DNA of 64,000 bases. Source: Lycium barbarum (taxonomy: Eukaryota; Streptophyta; Magnoliopsida; Solanales; Solanaceae). A model generated the notes under the pieces. The model ran no database searches. It was not told where the DNA came from and saw only the letters and a list, made by a program, of their open reading frames with translations. How positions within the stretch are numbered: position 1 is the stretch's first letter; each line of letters opens with the position of its first letter. Location: the NCBI RefSeq assembly GCF_019175385.1, contig NC_083339.1:45351330-45415329 (forward strand), read 5' to 3'. The translations under genes and the position numbers were made by a program. Shown in pieces: positions 1 to 11,132 of this stretch.

Positions 1-343
1 TTGGTATATATCTTCTGTTCTTCCGTATGTTCTGTATGTATGGAAATTCTGGGTATGGCGGGGCCCTGTCCCGTCATATGATTCTGTATGTCTGTAGAGG
101 CCTGTAGATAGATGTGTGGGTTACGGGTTTCGTCAGTATGTTAGCCTTATCGGCTTATATGTAAATGTCTGTATGTTCAGGTATGTATATATATGTATGT
201 TTGCGCGCGTGCCGTATTTGTATCGACCTACTTCTGTAACTTCTGTTAAAAAAAAATCCGTATGATTCGAAAATCGGTCCGGTAGGTATGTACGGGTACC
301 CAGTTAGGGTACCAGTCGCGGCCCACGGGGTTGGGTCGTGACA
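1..343 (+). mobile_element. 3' end of an LTR (element L), truncated by the window edge
   Basis: The block ends in GGGTCGTGACA, the same LTR terminus seen on the other plus-strand gypsy LTRs here. It also carries their GGGCCCTGTCCCGTC-like inverted repeat near 58-75. The sequence abruptly becomes D1 interior at 344. The uninterrupted D2 copy reads straight through this point near 22275 and contains GTACT once, so GTACT (344-348) is the probable target duplication. Whether it is a solo LTR or the 3' LTR of a full element cannot be seen. Confidence 0.7.
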
Positions 344-1658
344 GTACTAGTCACATCTTAGGATTCGTCGTTTCAATCTCTACACTTATGCTTTCTTACC
401 TGTTTCTCCCCTTTTAGAGTCTTACTTATATTATTCACAAATCCATTACCTCACCTCCAATCTTGCATTCATGTATCCTTTTTCGCAATTCCCTTATTGT
501 ACTGCACCATATTCATGCCATTTCCCATAATTTATAGTTGCAGTACTTTATGTGCGAAGTCTTAACATACTCATCTTACAGTAGCGTAATTCAGTAGTAC
601 AGCCAATGTAGCAATCCAAACAAAGGATATATTTTTACTTAGCTCAACCGTGAATTATGAGCCAATGTTTACCTCCGCTCTAATTAACAAATCTGTCCCA
701 TGGGAATACTCAACACACTAGTACGTCTAACCATCTGTGTCATCCATGTAGTGTCACTTATCCCATTCTTCAATAGTCATCATTCACTAGTAGCGTAATC
801 TTCCTTTTTTTTTTTCGAGTTGACTTCCCCCTTCATCATCCTTGCTATCAATCCTGCCATTGCAAAACCTCTTTAGTCGTTTCCTCGCTGTACTTTACTT
901 ACTTTGTATTGTAGTTTTTGCTACGTTCTCATTATATCCCAATCATAATCAACTCTATAGAGTACCATTTCTTGATCTCATTCGTAACACTGCTTATAAA
1001 ACAGAATAAAGCTCGTGGAGTAAGCTTACTTAACCGGTAACTCTTTCTAATTGACCCTATTACACTTACCACATAAGTTGTCTTACCAAGTTGTTCACAT
1101 TCATTACAAACCTTAGTATTCTATGCCCCTGTCCTCGTCACGCTGTTACTTCATTTTACTAATAGACTCGTCGCAAGGCCTAAGCGTTCTTTCTCTTACT
1201 TCACGTTCCTTGTCATGGTCACTATTCTTTTAGCCCCACTTATTTAAATCGGTTCTCGAATCCCACACGTTCCTCTTTTATTTCATTTTACCACACTGTA
1301 CCCCTTTCACATGCCTACTTTCAAATTTTTATTCAACTAGTCTCGTGCCTTGCCTGTAGTTTCTCTCGGGGGCTTCACTCACTGAGGTTTCTTACCTTTC
1401 ACCTTTTTCCGACATTTTGATCTCCTTACCTTCTATCTATTCACTTTCCTTCCTTTCCAAATGTCATTGTATTAGGACTTTCGAATCTTAACCGGTAGTG
1501 GATATAACATCAACTTACCTTGTAACACTTGTACCGTTTATTTTTCTGTTGTCACTTGAGCTTCGGTACCCTTACTCGATTGATGTCTTCTCTACCGCAG
1601 CACCGGTTGCTGGGACTCACATGTCCACCGATACAATCACATATGAGATATCATACAC

Positions 1659-1661
<3 letters not shown>

Positions 1662-1707
<46 letters not shown>
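1662..1707. repeat. (TA)n microsatellite
   Basis: About 23 uninterrupted TA dinucleotides lie inside the D1 interior. D2 lacks the microsatellite and its immediate flank at the matching point (near 23556), so this is a private change of D1 or a private loss in D2. Confidence 0.95.
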
Positions 1708-1708
<1 letters not shown>

Positions 1709-1923
1709 CTACTATCAACTAGCCCACAAAATACTTCTAAACGCTATTCAAGCCTATCTTAATTCCAGAGCTGTGATGCACTTTCTGTTTCTCCACCAGT
1801 CTAGTCTGCCTCGTCCTACGCGTCCTCTTATGGTCTTCAACCATCCCGTATACTCTAGTTTCCCTTAGGCTACTCTAACTTCTCATTTGTCTTTCATGCC
1901 CACATGTATGGAACTTTTAGTAC

Positions 1924-2027
1924 ACTTCCCAGGGGGGTCACCCATCCTAAAATTTCTCCCACCTTAGCACGCTTAACCCCGAAACTTCGATGGAATCCGG
2001 TGCCTTAATGCTGATATAATCGCGTCC
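1924..2027 (-). pseudogene. 5S rRNA-derived sequence inside D1
   Basis: Read on the minus strand, the block aligns with nucleotides 1-103 of plant 5S rRNA as I recall it, with one extra C in the C-box region. GTTAAGCGTGCT (A-box region) is exact and GGATGGGTGACC (C-box region) is retained. The last ~17 nt of 5S, which would close helix I, are absent. It lies about 900 nt from the D1 PBS in the sense orientation of the element. It is probably an ancient co-opted 5S copy rather than a functional rRNA gene. Confidence 0.8.
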
Positions 2028-2912
2028 GCTTCCTCACATGACCTTTATTACATGATCTAGAGCAAATTGAAGTCTTACAGATTCCGAGGCATTTTCATAA
2101 CACGTCCTTCCCTTTACAATTACTATTTTACCCTTTTCAATCCTCAATATTCACCTTCGTGTATAACTACCTTTCGTCCTAGATTCCCAGATTCCTGATG
2201 GTAGCGAATTTACCTTCGTCGCCGTGACTTATAATTACTCGGGTATCAGCCTCTTTGAACTTCCGCTCGCTGCTCCTACATAATAATCCACAGCAGGACC
2301 CATAATCGACTTTCTCTGAATCCTCCAACAGAGCTTGCCCTTACTAAACCTCAGATGCAACCCATTTTAGTCCTTCCGACTGCTAATCGTCTTCCTCGCA
2401 ATTTTTTTTTCTTCATGCCATGCCCAAATCCATAGCTCCTCTAAAATATCACATCCCACTTATTATCTATTTACAATATTTCCTTTCCACGTTTCCTCCT
2501 GTTGGGCGTACCCATCTAAATGATCTGATTTTGAACAATTCTGGCAGAATCTCTTTTACAATTCTTACTATTCAAAATCTGTATGCAGCAAATATCAACA
2601 ATGCCTCACAGAGCATACGGCTATATAGCTCATTCCAGCCATCCAGAGCTTCTAATTTCAAGTAAAGAACAAAATATAAATACTTAGCCCTGTGGCTTTC
2701 CATATCGCCATTCACCTTCTTCCGTCGTGTGTAAGGCTTATATAAGGGATCTCATTTTCCTATGACTTGGCTCTATCGCACGATCTAAGACAGAAAGAAG
2801 GTCAACAATCCCTAGATGCCCCGCAGCCTCCTGTTTATAAATGTGGCTGGCTTCACACCCATAAACAGGACTCTGCGGGACACGACTTTGCAGACAACCC
2901 TTAGGACAACCT

Positions 2913-2924
2913 GCTTTGATACCA
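2913..2924 (-). other. PBS of D1 (first copy)
   Basis: The reverse complement is TGGTATCAAAGC, one mismatch from TGGTATCAGAGC, the sequence complementary to the 3' end of plant initiator Met tRNA. It lies 3 nt from the LTR start at 2928. Confidence 0.8.
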
Positions 2925-2927
2925 CTT

Positions 2928-3953
2928 TGTCACACCCTAATCTCACTAGGGTGTGATGGGCACCCGACCCTTATTTAGGGCTGAGCGAACCCTCTGACTC
3001 TTAGTACACACATAATCTCTTCGGACTTTTAAATCAAATCAGAATGAAACACATAGGAAAGTCTTTCAGAAACATTCTCTTCATCGTTCTTAAGTTAAGT
3101 ACAATCTATTATCACATGGAATCTATAACATAAAGCATATTAGTACATCGGCTTACAGAGCCGCTTACAAGACTGACTTTCTATACCCACGACTCTGTCT
3201 GCAAAGTCTCTAACATTAATCAGAAATCATAACATATGTACTCTGACTCGGCAACACTCCGAAAGGAAGTGAAGCTCGCCAATCCAGCTGAAGCATCTTC
3301 TAGCAATGTCCTTTACTCATCTAGGTGTACCTACGTGGCATGAAACGCAGCCCCCGAAGAAAGGGGGTCAGTACGGAATATGTACTGAGCATGTAAGGCA
3401 TGGAATACAGAAAGCGGAAACATAACCGGAACAACGATACTAAAAGTAAGTACATTAGCCAGAATACCAAGGTGCATTGTTTTCCGAACGTAAATCATGC
3501 ATACCGATGTCATATGTCAGAAGAAGTACAAAAAATGAGTAAATCCTCCAGAGTACCAAAATACTTACTTTCCAAACACAGATCATGCGTGCCGACATCA
3601 TATGTCATCATATACATATACATACAACAGATCCCGGCCCTCTAGTGAGGGACGCGGAGAATGGAGTCATCATATATGTCGACATCATATATCATACATG
3701 CATATAACTGATAGTGCTGTGGGACGTACAGCCCGATCCATAAATCAATATAATAGTGCCGAGGAACGTACGGCCCAATCCACAAATATAATATATTAGT
3801 GCCGAGGAACGTTCGGCCCGATCCATAAATATAATATATTAGTGCCGAGGAACGTTCGGCCCGATCCATAAATATAATAAATTAGTGCCGAGGAACGTTC
3901 GGCCCGATCCATAAATATATTGCTGCGGAACGTGCAGCCCGATCCATATATAT
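2928..3953 (-). mobile_element. Duplicated partial 5' LTR of D1
   Basis: The segment starts with TGTCACACCC, as do 4434, 18710 and 24767. It stops within the LTR minisatellite, where the tandem duplication restarts interior sequence at 3954. The terminal hairpin CACACCCT...AGGGTGTG is present. The LTR-wide TCAGTAC/GTACTGA-type module lies near 3368-3390. Confidence 0.8.
3713..3945. repeat. 43-44 bp minisatellite in the D LTR
   Basis: AGTGCCGAGGAACG starts at 3754, 3798, 3841 and 3884. Each unit continues with a TCGGCCCGATCCATAAAT-like tail, and a related TGCTGCGGAACGTGCAGCCC unit follows. Shorter arrays of the same units are seen at 5215-5360 and 19500-19798. Confidence 0.9.
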
Positions 3954-4418
3954 ATCACATCCCACTTATTGTCTATTTACAATATTTCCTTTCCACGTTT
4001 CCTCCTGTTGGGCGTACCCATCTAAATGATCTTATTTTGAACAATTCTGGCAGAATCACTTTTACAATTCTTACTATTCATAATCTGTATGCAGCAAATA
4101 TCAACAATGCCTCACAGAGCATACGGCTATATAGCACATTCCAGCCATCTAGAGCTTCTAATTTCAAGTAAAGAACAAAATATCAATACTTACCCCTGTG
4201 GCTTTCCATATCGCCATTCACCTTCTTCCGTCGTGTGTAAGGCTTATATAAGGGATCTCATTTTCCTATGACTTGGCTCTATCGCACAATCTAAGACATA
4301 AAGAAGGTCAACAATACCTAGATGCCCCGCATCCTCCTGTTTATAAATGTGGCCGGATTCACACCCATAAACAGGACTCTGCTGGACACGACTTTGCAGA
4401 CAACCCCTAGGACAACCT

Positions 4419-4430
4419 GCTCTGATACCA
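4419..4430 (-). other. PBS of D1 (second copy)
   Basis: The reverse complement is TGGTATCAGAGC, a perfect match to the initiator-Met-tRNA type PBS, 3 nt from the LTR start at 4434. Confidence 0.85.
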
Positions 4431-5214
4431 CTTTGTCACACCCTAATCTCACTAGGGTGTGATGGGCACCCGACCCTTATATAGGGCCGAGTGAACCCTC
4501 TGACTCTTAGTACACACATAATCTCTTCGGACTTTTAAATCAAATCAGAATGAACCACATAGGAAAGTCTTTCAGAAACATTCTCTTCATCGTTCTTAAG
4601 TTAAGTACAATCTGTTATCACATGGAATCTGTAACATAAAGCATATTAGTACATCGGCTTACAGAGCCTCTTACAAGACTGACTTTCTATACCCACGACT
4701 CTGTCTGCAAAGTCTCTAACATTAATCAGAAATCATAACATATGTACTCTGACTCGGCAACACTCCGAAAGGAAGTGGAGCTCGCCAATCCAGCTGAAGC
4801 ATCTTCTAGCAATGTCCTTTACTCATCTGGGTGTACCTGCGTGGCATGAAACGCAGTCCCCGAAGAAAGGGGGTCAGTACGGAATATGTACTGAGCATGT
4901 AAGGCATGGAATACAGAAAGCGAAAACATAACCGGAACAACGGTACAAAAAGTAAGTACATTAGCCAGAATACCAAGGTGAATTATTTTCAGAACGTAAA
5001 TCATGCATACCGATGTCATATGTCAGAAGAAGTACAGAAAATGAGTAAATCCTCCAGAGTACCAAAATACTTACTTTCCAAACACAGATCATGCGTGCCG
5101 ACATCATATGTCATCATATACATATACATATAACAAATCCCGGCCCTCTAGTGAGGGACACGGTGAATGGAGTCATCATATATGTCGACATCATATATCA
5201 TACATGCATATAAC

Positions 5215-5360
5215 TGATAGTGCTGTGGGATGTACAGCCCGATCCACAAATCAATATAATAGTGCCGAGGAACATATGGCCCGATCTATTGTTGCGGAAC
5301 GTGCAGCCCGATCCATATATATTGCTGCGGAACGTGCAGCCCGATCCATATATCAATATA
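5215..5360. repeat. D LTR minisatellite, second duplication copy
   Basis: The array has the same GAGGAAC and TGCGGAACGTGCAGCCCGAT units as 3713-3945, but fewer of them. The two duplicated copies have therefore diverged in unit number since they formed. Confidence 0.85.
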
Positions 5361-7137
5361 ATGTCGAGTATAACATAGTGCGCACAATGACATAACCGGC
5401 CCGGGACTCGGCAAACGATATAATAGTAGTACGCACGAGCAGAGTAGTGAGAAACCATATGCATATAAATCAATTCTAAGACTCGATGGACAAGTATACT
5501 TACCGACACCTGAAGGCTCAGAAACAAGTTTTGGGTCAATCCGATAGTATAAGAAAGTTATGAGCGTTTGAAGTACAAAACCTTCTACGAACGTTTCAGA
5601 AGCCATTTTTGGAAAATCAAAGCAACAATCATGTTAGGTACCTTTCGAATATCGTTATGGATCAAATCAGAAAGAGCTTTCGGAACCGTATGTACGTATC
5701 AAAATATATCAAAGACTCAATGGAATAATCAAACGTACCATCACTTGGAAATCAAAACATTAGCCATATCAATTGTCTCTTGAGTGCCATTCGGAAACAT
5801 ATCAAATAGAACTTCGGACAGCATAGATACACATCAAACCATATGAAACAGCTTATGGAAATCAAGAACGTTGGCCATCCTAGTGGCTCTAAGAATGGGA
5901 GTTTCTTTGAAATCATACATATACCTTGCCATGTTGGTTTCACAAAGATCATGCCAAAAGAAAGAAAGGGTAAGCCTTGCATACCTTGCCCGCTTCCTTA
6001 GCTAATCCAAACTTAAGTCTTGGCCTTTCCGAAATCTATAACAACGTTAGTGAATAACAAACATTAGCTATTGATATCCAAGAATCTCATCCTAAACTAA
6101 CACTTTGTCTATAGAAATTTCGGCAGCATTTCCCCCGTAAATACACCATCCCCGAGAATCCAACTCGGCCATATCATCAACAACAAATTCGAGAATTTAA
6201 CTCGGCCAAATTATCAACAACAATCCGAGAATTCAACTCGGCCAAATTATCAACAACAATACCAATAGTATTAACATCATTTCCAATACCAACGTATGCC
6301 ATAGAACAACCCACACACTGTTTTCTAAATTTCTCAACCAACCAATTTGCGGTATAACTATTTAGTAATTTTATTTCCGTAGAGAAGCTGAAATCAATAC
6401 CGTATAACTATATTTTATCCAAAGTTCTCCTCAAACTCAAACGATAATTCAACAACATCAACAAACAAATTTATATCGCTATTTTTTCCGTTCTAATCCG
6501 TTAAAACTTTAAATAAACTTGTTAACAATGAAAAGGGATCGTAATCTTACCCCAAGTGTGCAGCCATCACGTCCATCCTCTTTTTCTTGATTGATTTTTA
6601 GCTCATATTGAAGAAAACGCAGCGTACAACACTTTTCCCTTCACGGGCTTCGGGTTTCGGGGCTCAGAGTTTGGTCAAAATTGGTTTTTCTTCTCTCCAA
6701 GGCTCCTCTTTCTCTTTTTCCAGAATTTTCTGGTGTTTTGGTATGAAAATTGAGGATAAAAGGGCTGAAGTTTCACTTAAATAAACATGGGTCATGGGCC
6801 TAACCCGGTTGGGCTCGGATTGGGCCTAGCCCACTAACCTTTCTGCCTTAAAACGTCCATATCTCCTTATTCCGACGTCACCTGTGGACGCACGACCTAT
6901 GGTTGGAAAGATAATTCAATTATCTACAACTTCTATTACCTGGTATTTGTCCAAATTCCAAACTTGTAATACCGTTTTTGCCCCTCGAATACAGATCACC
7001 CGAAAACGTTACTTAAAAATATGTGTTTGGAGGACTTCCACTTTGATTCGGCTCAACGGTCCTTCTTGAGTTGTGTTCAACTTCACGTATGTGCTTCATA
7101 TAACTTGTCACGTTTCCTAAAAAAATTTCGACGTGTG

Positions 7138-7142
7138 GGCCC
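7138..7142. repeat. Target site duplication of E, left
   Basis: GGCCC occurs at 7138-7142 and again at 10984-10988, directly flanking E. D2 has a single copy at the corresponding point near 21618. Confidence 0.9.
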
Positions 7143-7658
7143 TGTCACACCCCGACCTTACTAGGGTGTGATGGGCACCCGACCCTATACTTAGAGCCGA
7201 GCGAACCCGCTGACTCTTATTACATATATAAACTCTGGAATCAATTCAGAATAAAATACATAGTAAGCTCTCAATATTTATTTTTTCTTTTTATAAGTAA
7301 AGTCGATCATCATATAGGACCCGTGACGTGAAACATAATACCATATCGACGGGCTAAGCCGTCTACAAAGCTGACACTCTATACCCACGACTCTGTCTGC
7401 AAAGTCTGTAACATAGAACAAAACATCATAGCATAGTACGCTGACTCGGCTACACTCCAGGGCCAAATGGAGCTCGCCAACTTCGCTGGAACATCTTCTA
7501 TAATGGCTTCGGCTCATCTGGGTGTACCTGCGCGGCATGAAACGCAGCCCCCGAAGAAGAGGGGTCAGTACGAGCAATGTACTGAGTATGTAAGGCATGA
7601 ACGACAACACAATGAGAGATATCAGTAGAGATAATCACAAAGGAATCATATGGCATCT

Positions 7659-7875
7659 CATAGGGTACATGTCATGTCATGTCATATCGTATCATATCAT
7701 ATCATATCATGTCATATCATGTCATACCATAGCATATCTTGCCGTATCATATCATAGCATGTCATATCATATCATATCATAGGGAGACATATAGCATATC
7801 ATAGGCTGACTGAGATACGTGTACATGTGAGTGCCACTTAGGGCGGAAACCATGCATGCTTATCGGGTCATATCA
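7659..7875. repeat. TATCA/TGTCA pentanucleotide microsatellite
   Basis: The tract is an imperfect run of CATAT, CATGT and CATAG pentamers within E. Open frames across it are translations of the repeat and not genes. Confidence 0.9.
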
Positions 7876-7940
7876 TATCATAGCACCGAACAAGTCGGCT
7901 CGCCCACATAGCGCCGAAATATGTCGGCTCACCCATATAT

Positions 7941-7998
7941 CCCGCGTCCGGGCATCCCGCGTCCGGGCATCCCGCGTCCGGGCATCCCGCGTCCGGGA
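7941..7998. repeat. GC-rich 15-bp tandem repeat, four copies
   Basis: CCCGCGTCCGGGCAT is repeated at 7941, 7956, 7971 and 7986; the last copy ends differently. The reverse complement CCCGGACGCGGG occurs once or twice in the LTRs of A, B, C, G and K in the same relative position, so E has amplified a shared LTR module. Confidence 0.95.
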
Positions 7999-9208
7999 TG
8001 ATAATGCCAGCTGACCAGGTGGCGATGAAACATGTTTCCCTTCCCCATATCCCCATATACATGTATCCCTTCCCCCCTCCCATATACATATATAGCATGC
8101 ATGAGAGCCCAAGAAAAGTCATGTGTCTATCGGAGTGACGTAAGGTCGGTAACCTCCGATTGTATTATGGAATCATCATGGTCGTCATGTCACGCCTTGA
8201 AGGAACAATTATAAGGCGAGACTATCAATGAAGAACACTATCTTGGGAAAACATAAAACAGGATCATAACATATTACCTCGTGTACTTTAAAACCTTTAA
8301 AATAGTCATTATCCAAAAGTAGCTTAGCTTTTCATATCGTCGTATTCATGTTAAGAACATATCCTTGTCATATTCGTCATAGACACCTTCTCATGTCTGG
8401 CTTCTTTATTATCATCATAACTTCGTAGTCGTTGTTTTAGCTATAAAAACTTTCAAAATTGTAAAACTCGGATTTTGGAGAAAACTGTATATTTTGGAAA
8501 ACATTTATAACTTTTGGAAAGGAAATCATGTTTTGAATTCACAGCTTCTAGCTTTTGAAAACAAGGACATTACGGGGAACATTTATAAGACCGTGGTCGC
8601 TTGTCTCACCCTGAAGGAACGATAATCATAAGGGGAGACTAACAACGAATAGCAATGTTAAGACTCAATAGGTACGTACATAATTTGACATATGAAGACT
8701 CAGAAACATGTTTCGGGTCAATCGGAATTAGTACACGAAAGTTATGAGCGTTTGAAGTTCAGAACCTTTCATGAACATTTCAGAAGTCATTTTTGGAAAA
8801 TCATTCTTATCATAATCATCATAGAACATTCTCAACCTTGACATCATCATTGTCATCGTGAAACATATCCATCGCCATTGCCATAAGAGCTTACGACACC
8901 ATAACCTTTATTTTGGAGAAATACGAACATTTTGGAAAACATTGACGGGTTATCGGGAAAGTAAGCATACCTTTGAATCATAGACATCTAACTTTCAAAA
9001 CAAGGACGATATGGAAACAATTACAAAATTATAACATCGGGATCATGCCATAGAAAGAAAGGGACGAGCCTTAACATACCTGTGCCGCGACCAACTTGTT
9101 ACGCTCACCCATCCAAACTTGCTAGTCTACATTCAAAAGAGTTCGTGCATTCATTTAGATCCTTGGTCATATACTTGCCTTAACCTCTCAAGCACAATCA
9201 TTTATATT

Positions 9209-9226
9209 CTGCCGAAATTTCGGCAG
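9209..9226. promoter_or_regulatory. Perfect 18-bp palindrome beside a TATA-like box (E)
   Basis: CTGCCGAAATTTCGGCAG is a perfect palindrome. On the minus strand it follows GTATTTACAGGGGAGATG. The same arrangement (TATAAATA, purine-rich spacer, GCTGCC hairpin) recurs in the LTRs of D, F, G and K. I infer the core promoter and start region of the LTR. Confidence 0.5.
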
Positions 9227-10373
9227 CATCTCCCCTGTAAATACACCAACCCCGAGAATGTGGCTCGGCCCCAAATCAACAACATCAATCCGAGAATTTA
9301 ACCCGGCCAAATCAACAACAATACTTAACAATTATTCTAGCAATATTCCAACATTCAATTTAATTCGATTTAATTCACACAATGTTCCAACAACTTAATC
9401 AACATACTATTTCATCCGAAACCTTCAACGTCAATCCCAACCATACATCTACTTATTATTCGTATAAATTAACTTCGACGACACCCTTCATTCAATATCA
9501 CATAATTCATAACGGCGACGGCTAGAATATCAAATTACATCAATTTACCTTATCCTACCAAAACACCCGCTATTCAACCACAACCATTTTCTTACATATT
9601 TTCATACATTTTTATCCATCTTTACATATCACAACAACTACACAACATACTATATAAAATTCCTTCATTCTTCCCCATGCAATACAACACAACACAACAC
9701 GACATAACACAACCCACACACACACGGCTCAACACAAACATACACGGCCACAACCATGCAAGTCACGGCCACCACCATGCTTCTATCACAAATGGATTTC
9801 ATCCATTTTCATACATTACAACAACAACCAATACACCACATAAATTTAATTCATTCTTTCTTACACAACACCTCATACTTACGGCCAATACCATGCATAT
9901 ACAACTACAACTTCAACATGCATAATTTCCTACTTTTCATTCACTTTTACACATTACAACAACAACCAAAGACTAAATAAAACTTGTTCATCATCATTAC
10001 ACAATAATACATATACTCGGCCATAACATAAATTCCATATTCTCATGAATTTCATTCACTCCTCCATACTACAATGCTCACAACCATCCATAACACATGA
10101 AAGAGGATGAATCCTTACCTTTCCTTCTTAGCTCCTTACTTGGCTATGGTTGGTAACTTGCAAGGATATGTGCTCTTCTTGCTCCAACAACTACTCCATG
10201 TTAAAGAGGACCCTCCAATTGCTTAGAATACTAGGAGAAAATATTTTTCTTGCTCAATTCCCATGACCCCAAATTTGGCCATGGTGGCCGAACCTAGCTC
10301 CCTCTCCTCTTCTCCTCTTCTTTTATTTTTTTTGTTCTTTCTTTCTAAAAGTCTTGAATTAAAAGATGACTTC

Positions 10374-10376
<3 letters not shown>

Positions 10377-10406
<30 letters not shown>
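10377..10406. repeat. (TA)n microsatellite in E
   Basis: About 15 TA dinucleotides lie in the U3-side part of the E LTR. F has a shorter, interrupted TA tract near 62384-62402. Confidence 0.9.
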
Positions 10407-10407
<1 letters not shown>

Positions 10408-10983
10408 CCATGGTCATGTGAGGGGCACATACCCTGTCTAGAATTTTCTTGTATTTTCTTGGAAATAAATCAAGAAGACCACTTGGCTTGTCTTATAAGC
10501 TTGGTCCATATGTTTTCTTCTAATTCATGATTAGCCCCCCATTAAATATGAAATAGCCACATTTCTCCCTTTCTTTCCTTTCCTAGAGTTTTCTTCTCTT
10601 TTTCTTGAATTTTTCTACAAAGTAAATCAAGAAGACCAATTGTCTTCTCTTGCAAGCTTCATCCATGCACATTCACAATTTCCCTTATGAATTAAAATAT
10701 GGCATACACCACACATACTACACGGCCATGTGGCCTTTTCTTGAGTTTTTATGAACTTTGTGAAATTCCCATTCTACCCCTAGCTTTCCACAATATTATC
10801 ATAGACCACTTTGCGAATATCCCTTTTTACCCTTAACCTTTCTCAATATTTTCATGCAATAATATTCATAAATAATATTTATAACCAACTCGTACGTTGA
10901 AATACATTTGGAAAGTGGTCATTCCCTTAACTTTACCACGACGACCTTGAAATATCCAAACGTATAAAATACGGGATATAACA

Positions 10984-10988
10984 GGCCC
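10984..10988. repeat. Target site duplication of E, right
   Basis: This is the second copy of GGCCC. D1 LTR sequence resumes directly after it. Confidence 0.9.
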
Positions 10989-11132
10989 CACCTCAGCTTA
11001 TGAATAATCCGACGTACAAAAGTACGGAATACAACATTGTCAACGTGAGTTTAAATTATGTGGCAACAACATGATTGTCAATTTTGAGGAAGCGCGTGTC
11101 ACGTTCATGCTCTGAAAAGGCCAGGTATAACA

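Larger units (their letters stand above)
344..2927 (-). mobile_element. D1 internal region, non-coding
   Basis: No ORF here resembles gag, protease, RT, RNase H or integrase on either strand. The longest frames are short and unrelated to known families. Reverse-complemented, the segment is colinear with the interiors of elements G and K, including the PBS-proximal leader, a 5S rRNA-like block and flanking stretches near 1740-1900 and 2110-2260. I read it as the interior of a large non-autonomous LTR element. Confidence 0.75.
2448..5459. repeat. 1506-bp tandem duplication spanning interior, PBS and LTR start of D1
   Basis: Copy 1 runs from 2448 to 3953 and copy 2 from 3954 to about 5459. The offset is 1506 at both the interior start and the LTR start (2928 versus 4434). 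The join at 3950-3956 lies in a short TATATAT tract, suggesting slippage or microhomology-mediated duplication. D1 therefore has two PBS/LTR junctions. The right end of copy 2 is approximate because minisatellite copy number differs there. Confidence 0.85.
7143..10983 (-). mobile_element. Solo LTR E (3841 bp) with GGCCC target duplication
   Basis: The element begins TGTCACACCCCGACC and ends GATATAACA, with the 5-bp TSD GGCCC on both sides and no PBS, PPT or interior. It belongs to the same family as F (58767-62833), which shares both termini. It contains a TATCA-rich tract, a GC-rich 15-mer array, a perfect palindrome at 9209-9226 and a (TA)n tract. No coding sequence is supported. A solo LTR of this kind arises by recombination between the two LTRs of a full element. 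Confidence 0.92.
344..11132 (-). mobile_element. Non-autonomous LTR retrotransposon D1 (LARD-like), right part, with nested solo LTR E
   Basis: This is a minus-oriented element whose interior (344-2927) has no gag or pol coding. It has a PBS at 2913-2924 and a 5' LTR to its right that ends in TATAACA at 11132, followed by ATCTT. It is close to D2 (18710-25162), base for base over long stretches. It differs by a 1506-bp tandem duplication, a TA microsatellite and the E insertion at 7143. Its 3' LTR lies beyond the left edge. It sits in the 5' LTR of element A. Confidence 0.8.
4434..11132 (-). mobile_element. 5' LTR of D1, interrupted by solo LTR E
   Basis: The LTR begins TGTCACACCC and ends GGTATAACA. 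Removing E and one target duplication (7143-10987) leaves about 2.85 kb, against 3056 bp for the D2 3' LTR. The sequences flanking E join precisely as the continuous D2 sequence near 21617. A TATA/hairpin block lies near 6117-6150 on the minus strand. ORFs in this LTR show no protein-family signal. Confidence 0.85.

Noticed and set aside
3642..3869. Repetitive minus-strand ORFs in the D LTR (also 5198-5539 and 19425-19838)
   Set aside because: They are translations of the LTR minisatellite and change length with unit number.
6884..7069. 61-codon ORF in the D LTR, repeated at 21363-21548
   Set aside because: It is present in both D LTR copies only because the LTR is duplicated. It is short, lacks domain signal and is antisense to the element.
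7868..8122. Overlapping minus-strand ORFs with DAGCP repeats in E
   Set aside because: They are produced by the GC-rich 15-bp array; both frames are equally open because the unit is a multiple of three.
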